From Alligator mississippiensis (taxonomy: Eukaryota; Chordata; Crocodylia; Alligatoridae): a DNA stretch of 64,000 nt. Below the pieces are notes generated by a model. The model did no database searches. It saw only the letters and a program-made list of their open reading frames with translations, and was not told the origin of the DNA. Below are positions 9,253-19,402 of the stretch, in pieces; position 1 is the stretch's first letter, and the number at the start of each line of letters is the position of its first letter. The stretch covers positions 117,994,162 through 118,058,161 of the forward strand of contig NC_081824.1 of assembly GCF_030867095.1 (NCBI RefSeq), given 5' to 3'. Made by a program: the position numbers and the translations under genes.

Positions 9253-9660
9253 GCCTCATCCAGACGAGCACGGCCATGTGGTATGTGGTTTTGCAGACAC
9301 ATCTGCAGCGCCACATACTGCACATTCAACTGTTCTCCACGCACAAAAAAAAATGGAGCGATGCACCTGGGAGCAGTGCATACCACCCAAAACCAGAGTC
9401 TGGCCAGACAGAGCCACACTCTGGCTACCAGCCAAGATCTGAGCAGCAGGATCACTGATGTTGTAGCCACAGGAGGCCCCCAGGCTGCTGGGGCTAGCCC
9501 AGTGTGGGCCCCAGCCCCCCTACCCCACCCGAAGTAACTTGCCATGTGCCAGAGGGTGCGTGGCACAGGCGTTCCCCAAAGACAGTTAGCACTGGCACAA
9601 GGTGTGCCGCTGCTTCCCGTCCTGGTGGAAAGAAAAGTCCACACTCGTGGCTGCGGCTTA
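9253..9660. mobile_element. Non-autonomous DNA transposon, copy 1 of the CATCCAG family
   Basis: The start CATCCAGACGAGC and the next blocks (CATGTGGTATGTGG, an A-rich run, GGCCAGAC, TACCCCACCC, then TGTGCCAGAGGGTGCGTGG) recur in order at 37441-37936, where an inverted CCTGTCTGGATG end is visible. The right end of this copy is unclear. No coding potential. Confidence 0.55.
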
Positions 9661-10740
9661 TGGGTGTATCCATACATGCAGGCATGTGCACTTGCAGCAC
9701 CTCAAGTAGCAGCAGCACAAATTTGTACCAGAGAGTTGTGCCTCAGCACACGTGCCTGAACATGCACTTGGGTGTGGGGCAAATTGTGCCACTTGGGGCA
9801 GAGAGACACTGCCCAGCTCCTCCCAGACCTCCAAAATGGCACCAAGGAGAGAACCCAGGCATCCCCAGCACATGCTGCCCCAACCCTACACCCCCCGCAG
9901 CACAGCCCACATGTGCACAGCCCAGCCCCAACTACTTTATTTCAGTGAGTGTATACCACAATTAACTGCAATTTTGATTTTTTGATGGATCAGGGGCCCC
10001 CAAAACTTTATCTTGCAGGGGCCCCCAAAAAATTGTGGGCCAGCCCTGACCCTAAGCAGCGCCAGCCCTTGCTCTTCTGCATCCTGCACCTGTGCTCAGG
10101 CCCCAGCAATCCCCATGCTGTTCCTGGGAAGCCCTTGACTGGGGCTCACGGGCTGGGGTGGGCAAGCCCCTTCCCTTCCAGGCTGGCCTCCCCCTGCATA
10201 GGCTGCACTAGGAGGCAGCGGGGGCTCCAAGCCTGCCTCTGGTGGCTGCTCCTACCCAGAGTGCTCCCCCAGCCCTTCATCCATCTCTCTCTCTCTCTCG
10301 TACACACCCCTGCTGCCACCCCTGGCCCATCACATACACCCGTAGACCCTGCTCACACCTTAATCCCTCCCTGCCCATCACTGATCCCTGCTGCCACCTT
10401 CACCCCACCCCCCCAGCCCATCACACCTCCCAAGAGGTTCCGAGGACCAGGAGCCCCTACCCAGGCCAAGGTCGCATGTCCCAGCACCAGTGTGGGCATG
10501 GCGGAGGGCTGCAATGAGGCAGCTGCAGCTCTCACTAGGAGGTCCTATCCTGTCTGGTGGCTGAGCACACAGGGTGTAAGATTTGTAGGGGGGATGTGAG
10601 TTTTGCGGCAGGGGAAAGGGGTGTGGGGGTGGGGTTTGTGGGGAGGGTATGGAGTTTGTGGATGGGTGTGTGTGGGGTTTGTGGGGGCAGGTGGGTGTTG
10701 TGGGTGGGTATGGGTGTTTAAAAGCCCTGGAATCACAGTC
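9661..10740. other. GC-rich composite repeat block
   Basis: Strong GC and C-run bias with short direct repeats such as GGCCCCCAAAA (near 9992 and 10020) and a TC run near 10285. Open frames in it are low-complexity and have no recognisable domain. It probably consists of several non-autonomous elements whose ends I cannot resolve. Confidence 0.4.
10580..10712 (+). repeat. G-rich GT-type low-complexity tract
   Basis: Repeated GTGGGG, GGGTTTGTGGGG and GGTGGGTGTTG units form an imperfect G-rich tract on the plus strand with many G runs of three or more, able in principle to form G-quadruplexes. Confidence 0.7.
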
Positions 10741-11360
10741 CTTGGGATTTGAGGGTTGAAAAGCAGAAGGCCTGTGTTAATGTTAATAGCATTTTCATTG
10801 CTGCCAGAGAGACTGTCCTAAAATGTTGTGGAATTACAAAGTTGCATCCACTTAATCAAAATTGTAAAGATCTGTGTTGTTCTTACTGACTCCTACTATT
10901 CACAAAGAACTTGTTATGTACCTGCTTTGTTTGCAAGAAAAAAATGGATTTTTAATTTAATAGTAAACGTAATATTTTTGGTGAAAGGCTGCAAATGAGC
11001 AGAATAGCTCTAGGCTCTATTAGCTTTTCATGCATTGAACAGATATCATAATGAACTATCAGATTAAATCAGCGTCCTATTGAAGTAAATGGGAAAATGC
11101 CAGTTTTAGGTCCCTGTCTTTTAAAAATAACAAATAAGGGTTCCAGTGAGTTGCACTTATGTTATCTTTGAATTATGTTGAAGTTATAAATTGGATAAAT
11201 TGGGTAGCTTGGTTTTAGAAAAATGAATCAGTCAGCTGTTTAAACCAAAACCAGGTGTGGTTTCAATCCAGGTGCCTTTTCTACAATCCCTAACTCACAT
11301 GGAGGAGGCTGAATAAGATGATAGTTTGGTTTTGTATGCCTCCATGAAGATACAAAAAGT
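10741..11360. other. AT-rich DNA, nothing recognised
   Basis: A short island of AT-rich sequence between two GC-rich blocks. No feature seen. Confidence 0.35.
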
Positions 11361-12765
11361 TGTATAAAATTAGGCTGACCAGAAGTAAATCTGCGATATC
11401 TGGGACGCTGCCCACCACCCTCCTCAAGTCAGTGGTACTGCTGCAGGCAAAGGTGAGGGCGGTGGGGGGAGGTAGAGAAGGGGGTGTTCTTGAATCTCTT
11501 CAAGGTGTTCTTGAAATAACTTTCAAGGTGTCTGTGCCCGCCTCTGTTCTACCAGGCGATCTCTTGCTGCCTTTGTCCAGACTGTTGATCTTGTCTGTCC
11601 CGGGCTTGCGAGTGGACCCCAAAGGGTACCCAATTTGGCATCAGGGGATCCCCTTAACTCTCCTGCCACGACTTTGAATGGAACCTCAGTGGAGGGGTTC
11701 CCCTTCGAGGCAGCCTCCAGTGTCATCATGCCTCGCGGCAGGCACTCATGGGGCTCCGACCTCCCCTACACCCCGGCCACTCACCACCTTCAGTCGCAGG
11801 TCTTCTGGCCCCTTGGTATCTCTGGTCCCTCTTGGTTTATTCTCCCAGGCCTCCTGTGGCTCTCCAGCCTCGGGCCTCAGTGTCCCTGGGCCACGGCTCA
11901 GGCGCCAAGGCTCTGAGGCCCTTGGTCTTTGATTCAACTATCTTGTGTCCCTATTTCCCTATTCCAACACCCGCCATGACGCAATGTGCAATACCCACCA
12001 CCGTGACTGCCGAAGAGGTGCGACCGCCGGGCCAGGAGGCCACAAAGGACTATAAAGTGCCCTCAGTCTACAAGCCCTGCATTTTCCCAGTGCCTCAGTG
12101 CCCCAGACCCGGTTGCTTGCCCCTATCTCTCCCCTAGGCTTGGCCCCTCTCAGGGGATGGCGTCCCAGTCGATCAAGGTCCTATGGGTCCCGGCTGGCTC
12201 TTTGTGGAGATACTGTGGGCGCCTCTGCTGGCTCACTTGCTCCGCTAATCTTCCTCGCTTGGGATCTTCCGTCACTTTCCCCGCGGCTATCCCAGTTGGG
12301 GCTCCCACCGGTCCCACTTCCGTTACCTCTTCTCCGGGCTTCCCTGTAGTTGCCCTGGCTTCCCTGACACTCGTCTCCTCCTCTGCTCTCCCCACTCACA
12401 CCGCTGCTCCCTCTGCTGGCTTCCCAGTTGGCTCCTCTGCCGGCTTCCCAGTCGGCTCCCCTGCCGGCTCCCTTGCCGTGTCCCAGTTGGCTCCTCCGCT
12501 GGCTTCTCTGCCACTTTTGCTCTCGCCGCCTCTGCAGCCGCCACTGCCCCCGTCATCCCGGGCCGCCCAACACTGCGGCTGCGCGTTCCTGGCCGCGGGT
12601 TCCCCTGCGGAACCTCTGCTCACTGGCCTCCCTCCTGGGCCCTTGGGGCAGCCTTTTGTTTCCACCAGGTGGTGTCTCCAGCTGATGTCACCTGGCCCCA
12701 GCTGGATATGAGCACGGCTGATGAACCGCATGGGCGGTTTCTCTGCACGCGATTCCCCACTCCTT
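11361..12765. other. GC- and CpG-rich block
   Basis: This block differs from most of the window by its CpG content, which is highest at about 11990-12760 (CCGCCGGGCC, CCCCGCGGC, GCCGCGGG and similar). A TATAAAGTG box lies near 12051. At 12413-12500 a 24-bp unit resembling GCTGGCTTCCCAGTTGGCTC is repeated imperfectly about three times. Long frames on both strands are compositional: proline/serine-rich on one strand and glycine/arginine-rich on the other. It could be the 5' or LTR part of an unrecognised element, or a CpG island. Confidence 0.45.
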
Positions 12766-13195
12766 CTGGCCCCTGCAAACGGTAAGTTGGAGCTCTCTTT
12801 TTCTTTTATTTTGGCCTGGGGTTCTCCTGTAACCCTGGCACCCCTGGGACAGTGTCCTTGAATCTCTTCTTTGGCACACCTCTAAAGTGCTGATCATTGG
12901 TGAGCTGGGAGTAAAGGACCTGTTTTGGTTGTTAGGCATCCTTATGACATGTCCTGTCCAACAAAGCAGGTGCCGTATAAACATGACTTCAATGTTGGTA
13001 GTGTTTGCTTGAGCCAGAACACTGGCTTTGTTTCTTTTGTCTTTCCAATTGATATGAATGATTTTCTGACATGGCTGATGGTAAAGTTCCAGAGCTTTCA
13101 GGTGTTTCTTATATGTCATCCAGGTTACACGTGTGTAAAGCATAGTAGGGATGACAACAACCTGGTAGATTAGTGTAGCAGAACCAAGCTCCATG
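12740..13195 (-). pseudogene. C-terminal relic of a second (non-CR1) LINE polyprotein
   Basis: The minus-strand frame at 12688-13239 reads YQVVVIPTMLYTRVTWMTYK, ALELYHQPCQKIIHINWKDK, a RNKASVLAQANTTNIEVM segment and HLLCWTGHVIRMPNN; another frame then gives GVPKKRFKDT. This order (a LYGxExW block, HxxCLRxIL-x-I-x-WxDR, a WxGHVxRMP motif, then KRxKDT) is the known post-RT segment of a widespread non-LTR retrotransposon type often seen in invertebrates and vertebrates. I cannot name the clade safely. A frameshift occurs after MPNN. There is no RT core. Confidence 0.7.
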
Positions 13196-13199
13196 AGCA

Positions 13200-14130
13200 G
13201 CCTTGATGCCCCTTGGTGGCCATGTGACTCCTGCCCCACTCCAGGTTCTCAAGGTACCATCCCTTTTCCTTTTTCCTGCCGTACCTTGATGGAATTATTT
13301 TATTGTAAAAGGAAGGCTGCCGCAGGGTCCCAGAATGGGTCCTTCCTATGCCCAACTGGCCCCAGTCCTGCTCTTCAAGCACTTAGTGGGTGCACTCCTG
13401 GCCCCATCAGTGCCTCAGGCCACCAGTTGCCTTAAGGACTGTTCGTGGCTTCCTTCTTCCCCTGTAGCCACACCCATGCAGTCACAGATGTTACTCTAAG
13501 TTATCCACTGGGCAGTCTGTCCCATCCATCACACTCCAGTTTGCCTGCCATGTTCCTAGCCCTGGCAAAGCTCTCTTTTCTCTGGGGCTCTGACGCCAGT
13601 ACTCCTGTCAGCCTGCCATGCCCCTGGCCCTTGCAAGAGTTTCTCTTTTCCTTGGGCCTCTGGCCCTAGTTCCTGCCAGACTGCCACACCCCTGGTCCTA
13701 GAAGGGCTCTCTCCTTTTCCCAGGGCCCCTGGCCCTAGTTTAGCTTTCATGTCTTCCATCAGGCTTTAGCCCTCATGGGATGGTTTATGCCTCACTGCCA
13801 TGGCCTTATTCCTCAGGATTTGGCCTAGTTCCTCCACCTCCCACCCCACCCTAGGCTTCTGGAGTCCCTCACCCCAGGCTGGGCTGCTTTGGCTCACTCC
13901 CAGCCCTCAGCCCTCTGGGCTGCTTTCATTGCCTCAGGCCTCTGGGTCCCTCACCCCAGGTTAGCCTGGGTGGGGTACTAGCTGAGTGGGTGCTGCCCAG
14001 CTAACAGGCAGCATCTGTCTGATCCAACTCTTCCCTGGACCCACATGGGAAGCAGTGCCTGGTGGGCTTCCAGCATGCTTGGATAATTCCAAAATTAACA
14101 AGGCTCACATTTGTGAGAGCCCGGCAGGGC
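13200..14130. other. CT-rich block with tandem repeats, flank of CR1
   Basis: GC- and CT-rich sequence without recognisable genes. It contains the 68-bp tandem triplication described separately and CTCACCCCAGG(C/T)T-type direct repeats near 13870 and 13955. Probably an LTR or other repeat of unknown type. Confidence 0.4.
13543..13746. repeat. Three tandem 68-bp units
   Basis: Units start at 13543, 13611 and 13679, each beginning with G(C/A)CTGCCA and containing CCCTGG, a TCTC(T/C)TTTC-type run and a GGG-CTCTGGCCCTAGT-like end. All three are 68 bp, so the spacing is exact although base identity is moderate. Confidence 0.65.
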
Positions 14131-14162
14131 AAATTATGCTGAGGGGAAACTAGCACGGGTTT

Positions 14163-15320
14163 GTGGCGGGCAGATCGTGCCTGACCAATCTAGTCTCTTT
14201 CTATGACCAGGTTACAAAACGCCTGGACACAGGAGGAGGGGTGGATGTCGTATACTTAGACTTCAGGAAGGCCTTCGATACGGTATCCCACCCCATACTA
14301 GTGAACAAGCTAAGAGGCTGTGATGTGGATGACTGCACAGTCCGGTGGGTGGCGAATTGGCTAGAGGGTCGCACTCAAAGAGTCATGGTGGATGGGTCGG
14401 TCTCGACCTGGAAGGGTGTGGGCAGTGGAGTCCCGCAGGGCTCGGTCCTTGGACCGATACTCTTTAATGTCTTCATCAGCGACTTGGACGAGGGAGTGAA
14501 ATGTACTCTGTCCAAGTTTGCAGATGACACAAAGCTATGGGGAGAAGTGGACACGCCAGAGGGCAGGGAACAGCTGCAGGCAGACCTGGATAGGTTGGAC
14601 AAGTGGGCAGAAAACAACAGGATGCAGTTCAACAAGGAGAAATGCAAAGTGCTGCACCTAGGGAGGAAAAATGTCCAGCACACCTACAGCCTAGGGAATG
14701 ACCTGCTGGGTGGCACGGAGGTGGAAAGGGATCTTGGAATCCTAGTGGACTCCAAGATGAACATGAGCCGGCAGCGTGACGAAGCCATCAGAAAAGCCAA
14801 TGGCACTTTATCGTGCATCAGCAGATGCATGACAAATAGGTCCAGGGAGGTGATACTTCCCCTCTATAGGGCGCTGGTCAGACCGCAGTTGGAGTACTGC
14901 GTGCAATTCTGGGCGCCACACTTCAAGAAGGATGCGGATAACCTGGAGAGGGTACAGCGAAGGGCAACTCGTATGGTCAAGGGCCTGCAGACCAAGCCCT
15001 ACAAGGAGAAACTAGAGAAACTGGACCTTTTCAGCCTCCGCAAGAGAAGGTTGAGAGGCGACCTTGTGGCTGCCTTTAAGTTCATCACGGGGGCACAGAA
15101 GGGAATTGGTGATTATTTATTCACCAAGGCGCCCCCGGGGGTTACAAGAAACAATGGCCACAAGCTAGCAGAGAGCAGATTTAGATTGGACATTAGGAAG
15201 AACTTCTTCACAGTTCGAGTGGCCAAGGTCTGGAATGGGCTCCCAAGGGAGGTGGTGCTCTCCCCTACCCTGGGGGTCTTCAAGAGGAGGTTAGATGAGT
15301 ATCTAGCTGGGGTCATCTAG
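14163..15320 (+). CDS. CR1 ORF2 partial: reverse transcriptase palm, thumb and C-terminus
   Basis: A 385-residue open frame from a GTG that is not a true start; it is the truncated remainder of a polyprotein of roughly 900-1000 residues whose endonuclease and RT fingers are missing. Motifs in order: VVYLDFRKAFDTVSH (residues about 36-50), [20 protein letters not shown] (about 90-110), [10 protein letters not shown] with both catalytic aspartates (about 118-127), NNRMQFNKEKCKVLHLG (about 155-170), RPQLEYCVQFWAPHFKKDA (about 240-258), LERVQRRATRMVKGL, then KRRLRGDLVAAFKFITGA, PPGVTRNNGHKLAESRFRLD and the terminus LDEYLAGVI. The RT would copy element RNA at target sites. The fragment itself cannot retrotranspose. 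Confidence 0.9.
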   Translation: MAGRSCLTNLVSFYDQVTKRLDTGGGVDVVYLDFRKAFDTVSHPILVNKLRGCDVDDCTVRWVANWLEGRTQRVMVDGSVSTWKGVGSGVPQGSVLGPILFNVFISDLDEGVKCTLSKFADDTKLWGEVDTPEGREQLQADLDRLDKWAENNRMQFNKEKCKVLHLGRKNVQHTYSLGNDLLGGTEVERDLGILVDSKMNMSRQRDEAIRKANGTLSCISRCMTNRSREVILPLYRALVRPQLEYCVQFWAPHFKKDADNLERVQRRATRMVKGLQTKPYKEKLEKLDLFSLRKRRLRGDLVAAFKFITGAQKGIGDYLFTKAPPGVTRNNGHKLAESRFRLDIRKNFFTVRVAKVWNGLPREVVLSPTLGVFKRRLDEYLAGVI

Positions 15321-15392
15321 ACCCAGCACTCTTTCCTGCCTATGCAGGGGGTTGGACTCGATGATTTATTGAGGTCCCTTCCGACCCTAACA

Positions 15393-15418
15393 TCTATGAA
15401 TCTATGAATCTATGAATC
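15393..15418 (+). repeat. CR1 3' terminal octamer repeats
   Basis: Three tandem copies of a TCTATGAA unit close the CR1 element. Such short tandem 3' ends are the CR1 hallmark in place of a poly(A) tail. Confidence 0.85.
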
Positions 15419-15420
15419 AT

Positions 15421-16020
15421 GCAGGCTCAGGGAAGAGTTAGATCTGGCAGGTGCTGCCTGCAAGCTGGGGCAGCACCCACATAGCTAGCACTCTTCCTGG
15501 GTTTGCTTCCACAGCATAGGGAAGGACTGGCCCCCCCTGCAGCTCAGGGGCTGCACGGCCCAGCAGCAGTTTGCACAGGCAGGCTCCACTAGTGAAAAAT
15601 AAATGGTGAAGTACCTGATCCTTTTTTTTCCCACCGCAGAGTCCGCCTCTTCTGCGGCTTGGGGGGCCATCTGCTGGTGGGCCCTGAGCTGTGGGGGCCC
15701 CAGACCTGCCCTTCACAGCAGTGGTGCCCCCTGGGAGGCATCCACCCACTAGCAGCCCTCCCAGGTGGCCCCAAGGGGTGCTGCCACCACGGAGGGAAGG
15801 ACCGGGGTCCCCAACAGCTCAGGGGCCACTCAGCCCACTGGCAGCTCACCTCCCAGCCTCAGGAGACATGGGCAGGCTTCGCAAAAAAAAGGAAAAAGAA
15901 AAAAGGGATTGGGCCTCTCAGTGGCAGAAGCCCCTAAATTGAAACGGTGGGTTTTTATGTTGCAATTAAAAACCTACCATTTCAATTTAGGGGAGTAAAC
16001 CCCCATCACATGTACAAGCG
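15421..16020. mobile_element. GC-rich non-autonomous element with terminal hairpin
   Basis: GC-rich block followed by the long hairpin at 15931-15993 and a CATGTACAAGCGGCC end near 16007-16022. No protein is encoded. The other end is not resolved because the CR1 abuts or interrupts it on the left. Confidence 0.4.
15931..15993. repeat. Strong inverted repeat (27-bp arms, 9-nt loop)
   Basis: The left arm 15931-15957 begins CCCCTAAATTGAAA and the right arm 15967-15993 ends TTTCAATTTAGGGG. They pair at 25 of 27 positions across the loop TGTTGCAAT. Confidence 0.9.
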
Positions 16021-17755
16021 GCCTTAGAGATGATTTGTGTTTTCAAGTTTTTCTGTGAGGGAAGGAGTTAATGCAGTATTTTGTGGAAGGAAGTTTTTCT
16101 GTTTCCTGTGACAGTGGCAGTACTTCTTGTGGTACTACTATGTTAGCTACCTGCTTAGGTATATATAGTCAAAACCTGAACTGATTGGAGAAACTGGTGG
16201 ATCAGGGCTGTTATTCACCTGTGAATTGCTGAATGAATTTACATGCTTAAAGTAATCAGGAGAGCTGTTTATACATGAAACCATAAGAGCAGTGCAGTTC
16301 TGCTAACAGAGTCTTGGAAACCTACATTGCATGAAGGCCTGTCTCATTCTGCACAGGTACGTTCTGCAGGGACTCCCTTCTCAGCCCAGAACGAAGGCGT
16401 AGTACATAGCTACGAAACAAGAATGAGGAGGAGACCAGTGGATCTGTGACCACTCAGTCTACTGGACAGATTTTTATATGCAAAATAGTAACAGGGAAAA
16501 AGCAAAACAAAACCCAAATTTTCATTTGCATGGGTCAGTGAGATTTTTGCTTTAAAGAACCATGCCCAGCCAAGCCACCCTACTGCAGCTTTAGTCAAAA
16601 CATACTATTTCTCCTGTTGCATTGAAAGAGCTAAATTGTACTTTGCTACAATAGTAACACCCCCTTGATGTTCATTATTTTGTGTCACATAACTGAGAGC
16701 AGACATTGGTCCTTATTGATGAAGGAAGATATATAGAAATTTCATCATAATTAAAGAATTCTTGGTGAAAAACTGGTCTCTTTTCATCTCAAATACCAGT
16801 TTGCTAAAAAATAAAATGGAAACATCACAAAATTGTTTTTGCTCCTAAGAGTTTGTTAGATAATAATTAATTTTTAATCTGCTGTTCTTGAACTGAAAAC
16901 ACTGTAACTCTGGAGGAAAATGAAGAAGGAAGAAAGAGGGGAGAAGGGTTCAAACTATTTTAGGTTTATTATTTTGAAATGGAAAACATAGTTATGCCAT
17001 ATCTTCCTTAAAATAATATTGGGTACCATACATTTTACCTGGTTTTTCCCCAAAAATATTTATATGTGTGTTTGTTTGCTCAGGATACAGTGTTGTATCC
17101 TTACATATTAGAAAAGAAACTGCAATGCGGTTGTATTTCTGTCTTTTAAATTTTTGGATATGGGACACCTGATTGAACACTCAATTTAATATTCTCTTGC
17201 AATAACATCTGACTTCACATATGATTCCACACATGCTATTTTGACCTGTGCTATATTGACCTTCTGAAGCTGCCTTTCAGCTTTTAATACAGGATCATGT
17301 CAGTTTTGTTTTCTGTTTTGTCTTTCTTTTAGCTCAGAGAAATATATATGTTTCACCTAGTTAACCTAAACTCAGGAGCCATTTAAAAGAATCCACTTAT
17401 TGAAAATAAGTACATGATGAGGGACTGGATGAATTTGGAGATGCATCAAGAATTATGAAACCTTCATAAGTATTAAAATACAGACATCTGAATGTTCCAA
17501 GAAACTTTTATTTTTAAATTTGAGAATTTTCTTTGAAAACCAACTGATTTTTTACAGGAAAGCTGCTCTCCCGGTGACTGGAAAGAAATATACAGATGAG
17601 AGCGAAGTGGAAAATTCTCACTGCTAGCTTCATAAAAAGAAAACTTGTCATTTTGCAGGTAAGCAAAGGAGCAGACCTCCCCTCTTCTTGTCCCCATTTC
17701 TAGTCTTTTTCAGATACTCATTTTCTGAACTTAATCTCTCTCAATTTAAATATTC
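16021..17755. other. AT-rich apparently single-copy DNA
   Basis: No repeat ends, coding frames of interest or inverted repeats recognised. Candidate host sequence. Confidence 0.4.
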
Positions 17756-18560
17756 CAGTGCTGGCGTCAGTTTAGGGGCAGAGAGTGTGCAGTGGTACCT
17801 CCCCCTCTCAGACCACATTGTGGGAGCAACAGTCAGGTGCCTTTTAAAGTTCCCAAATCAGGTAAGAATCTTCCCTACCTTACCCTCCATGCATGTCCCC
17901 TCCCATGCTCTACTTGTCATGTGCCGCTGCTGCTGACCCCACTGTGTTCAGACCCCAGTGTGTTTGGCTGCTTCGGGGAGCAGGGGGAGCTCCCAGACAC
18001 TCCTGCTCTGCTCCAGCTGGGCTGTGCAAGGAGCCAGGCTCAGCTCCAGTGCCAGCAGTGGGTGGATTCCTCCTCCCTGTCTGGTCCTCCCAAGTATTTC
18101 CTACCAGCCTGGGAGCAGGCTCAGAGAGGGGGTAACCAGCCACCATCTCTGCTGCTTTCCCCACCTGAGCCCAGCTCCCCTTGCTACCCACCTAGAGTGG
18201 GGCAGGAGTGGCTCTGGAGCTCCCCACAACTCCTGGGGAAACCTGAGGCAGTCCTAGTGGTATGCAGGGCAGAGGGAGAGCAGGAGCAGAGGAAATGGGA
18301 TGTGCCACTGATCACAGAGGGAAAGGGAAAAGGGATTCCCACTGCTTCAGGGACTTAAAATTTCCCAGCTGATGCTCCCATCACATGGTCTACCTGCTGG
18401 TGGGGCAGGGATGCTGGAAGCAGGGGTGCATCTACCCATGCAGGGCCAGTTGCTGCTCTCACACCTCACTTTACAAGATTCTGGATGCGCTTCTTTTGTT
18501 TGACCTGTTGAGAAAAATCAGATCATCCATTTCTGAGCAGGGGGTACCTCAACTTTTAAT
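17756..18560. other. GC-rich anonymous repeat block
   Basis: Abrupt rise in GC content with many CCAGC/GCTGG motifs. Its frames are low-complexity. Composition and size resemble the other non-autonomous elements here, but I could not find matching ends. Confidence 0.35.
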
Positions 18561-19359
18561 CTGTGGTTTGATCTGAAGCTTTTTGTTGTATAAAAGTTGT
18601 ATAAAGATGACTCATTACTGTATCTAGAATTTGAATGAAATTCAAATTGGACTGGTTTGCAGATTTTGTTAAGGTCTAAGGAATGCACCAGACTTGGGGA
18701 AAGTTATTTGCATAGATTTAAAATGTTGGTCATTTAGATTTAAAAAGTTTATGTATTTCAGCTATAATTTCCTGGTTATATTCTCAGTGCACTTCAAATC
18801 CTGAATGGGGGCCCAATTGTGCTGTGCAGTGTACATATCTAATGTGAAAAGGATAGTTTAAGGATTATTGCCCAGTTCTGTGGCATACTATCCTTTTTGA
18901 GGTTCTTGCAGGATGGGAGTCTAAGCAGAATTTTTCTTTTCATTTTTAAAAATCAGTCTTAAGTTTTAAGATGCTGCTGTTTTTGAGGCATGTGCGTGTG
19001 TTCTGACAGAGAGATCTTGTGACTGATAGAAAGAAAAAGATAAGGAAGAAAGGCAGGGGCAGCAGCTTTTCCTTTTTCAGTTCCTGCCTCTATGTCCCTT
19101 TTTCATAATCATAAATTTTTAATCCTTTCTTCCCTTTGCACTTGTTTTTCACTATTTCACTTAAAGAAATCAGGCTTTTTCCACCCTTTGCAGACTGCTA
19201 AAAACCAAAATCCTTTGCCCTTTTCTGATCTAAGTGACTGGGATGGATAGAAGCTGGGGATTAGAATATTTGTGTGCTTACTAGATAGTTTTTATATGGA
19301 ATTGATAGTGTTGAGGTGATGCTGTTGCTGTGATGATCCACGTAATATATGAGAGGCAA
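18561..19359. other. AT-rich DNA, nothing recognised
   Basis: No gene or repeat structure supported. Confidence 0.35.
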
Positions 19360-19402
19360 GAATTCTAGGGAGTGGTATCTTTTATTGGACCAGCTGCATG
19401 GT
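19360..19402 (-). mobile_element. Fragment of the Penelope-like terminal repeat
   Basis: GGTATCTTTTATTGGACCAGCTGCAT matches, on the minus strand, the GGTCTAATAAAAGATATCA block of the elements at 5220-5502 and 61070-61650. Only this short end is present. Confidence 0.5.

Larger units (their letters stand above)
14131..15420 (+). mobile_element. CR1 LINE, best-preserved copy, 5'-truncated
   Basis: The copy starts within the region before the HGFVAGRSC motif and runs to the 3' UTR (TTTCCTGCCTATGCAGGGGG, then GACTCGATGA) and three tail repeats of TCTATGAA at 15393-15416. The reading frame from 14154 to the normal stop at 15320 is intact. Just upstream, the codon before HGF is TAG (14151-14153) where CAG (Q) is usual, a single-base nonsense change. 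Low decay suggests this is one of the youngest insertions in the window. Confidence 0.92.

Noticed and set aside
9949..10599. 216-codon proline-rich open frame
   Set aside because: Low-complexity frame in a GC-rich repeat block, with open frames also on other strands and no domain or splice context.
12157..12711. 184-codon plus-strand frame and overlapping 111-codon minus-strand frame
   Set aside because: Compositional: CpG-rich DNA with a 24-bp repeat gives long frames on both strands. No recognisable domain.
17792..18358. 188-codon plus-strand frame
   Set aside because: Lies in a GC-rich repeat-like block, lacks domain features and sits beside other overlapping open frames of similar quality.
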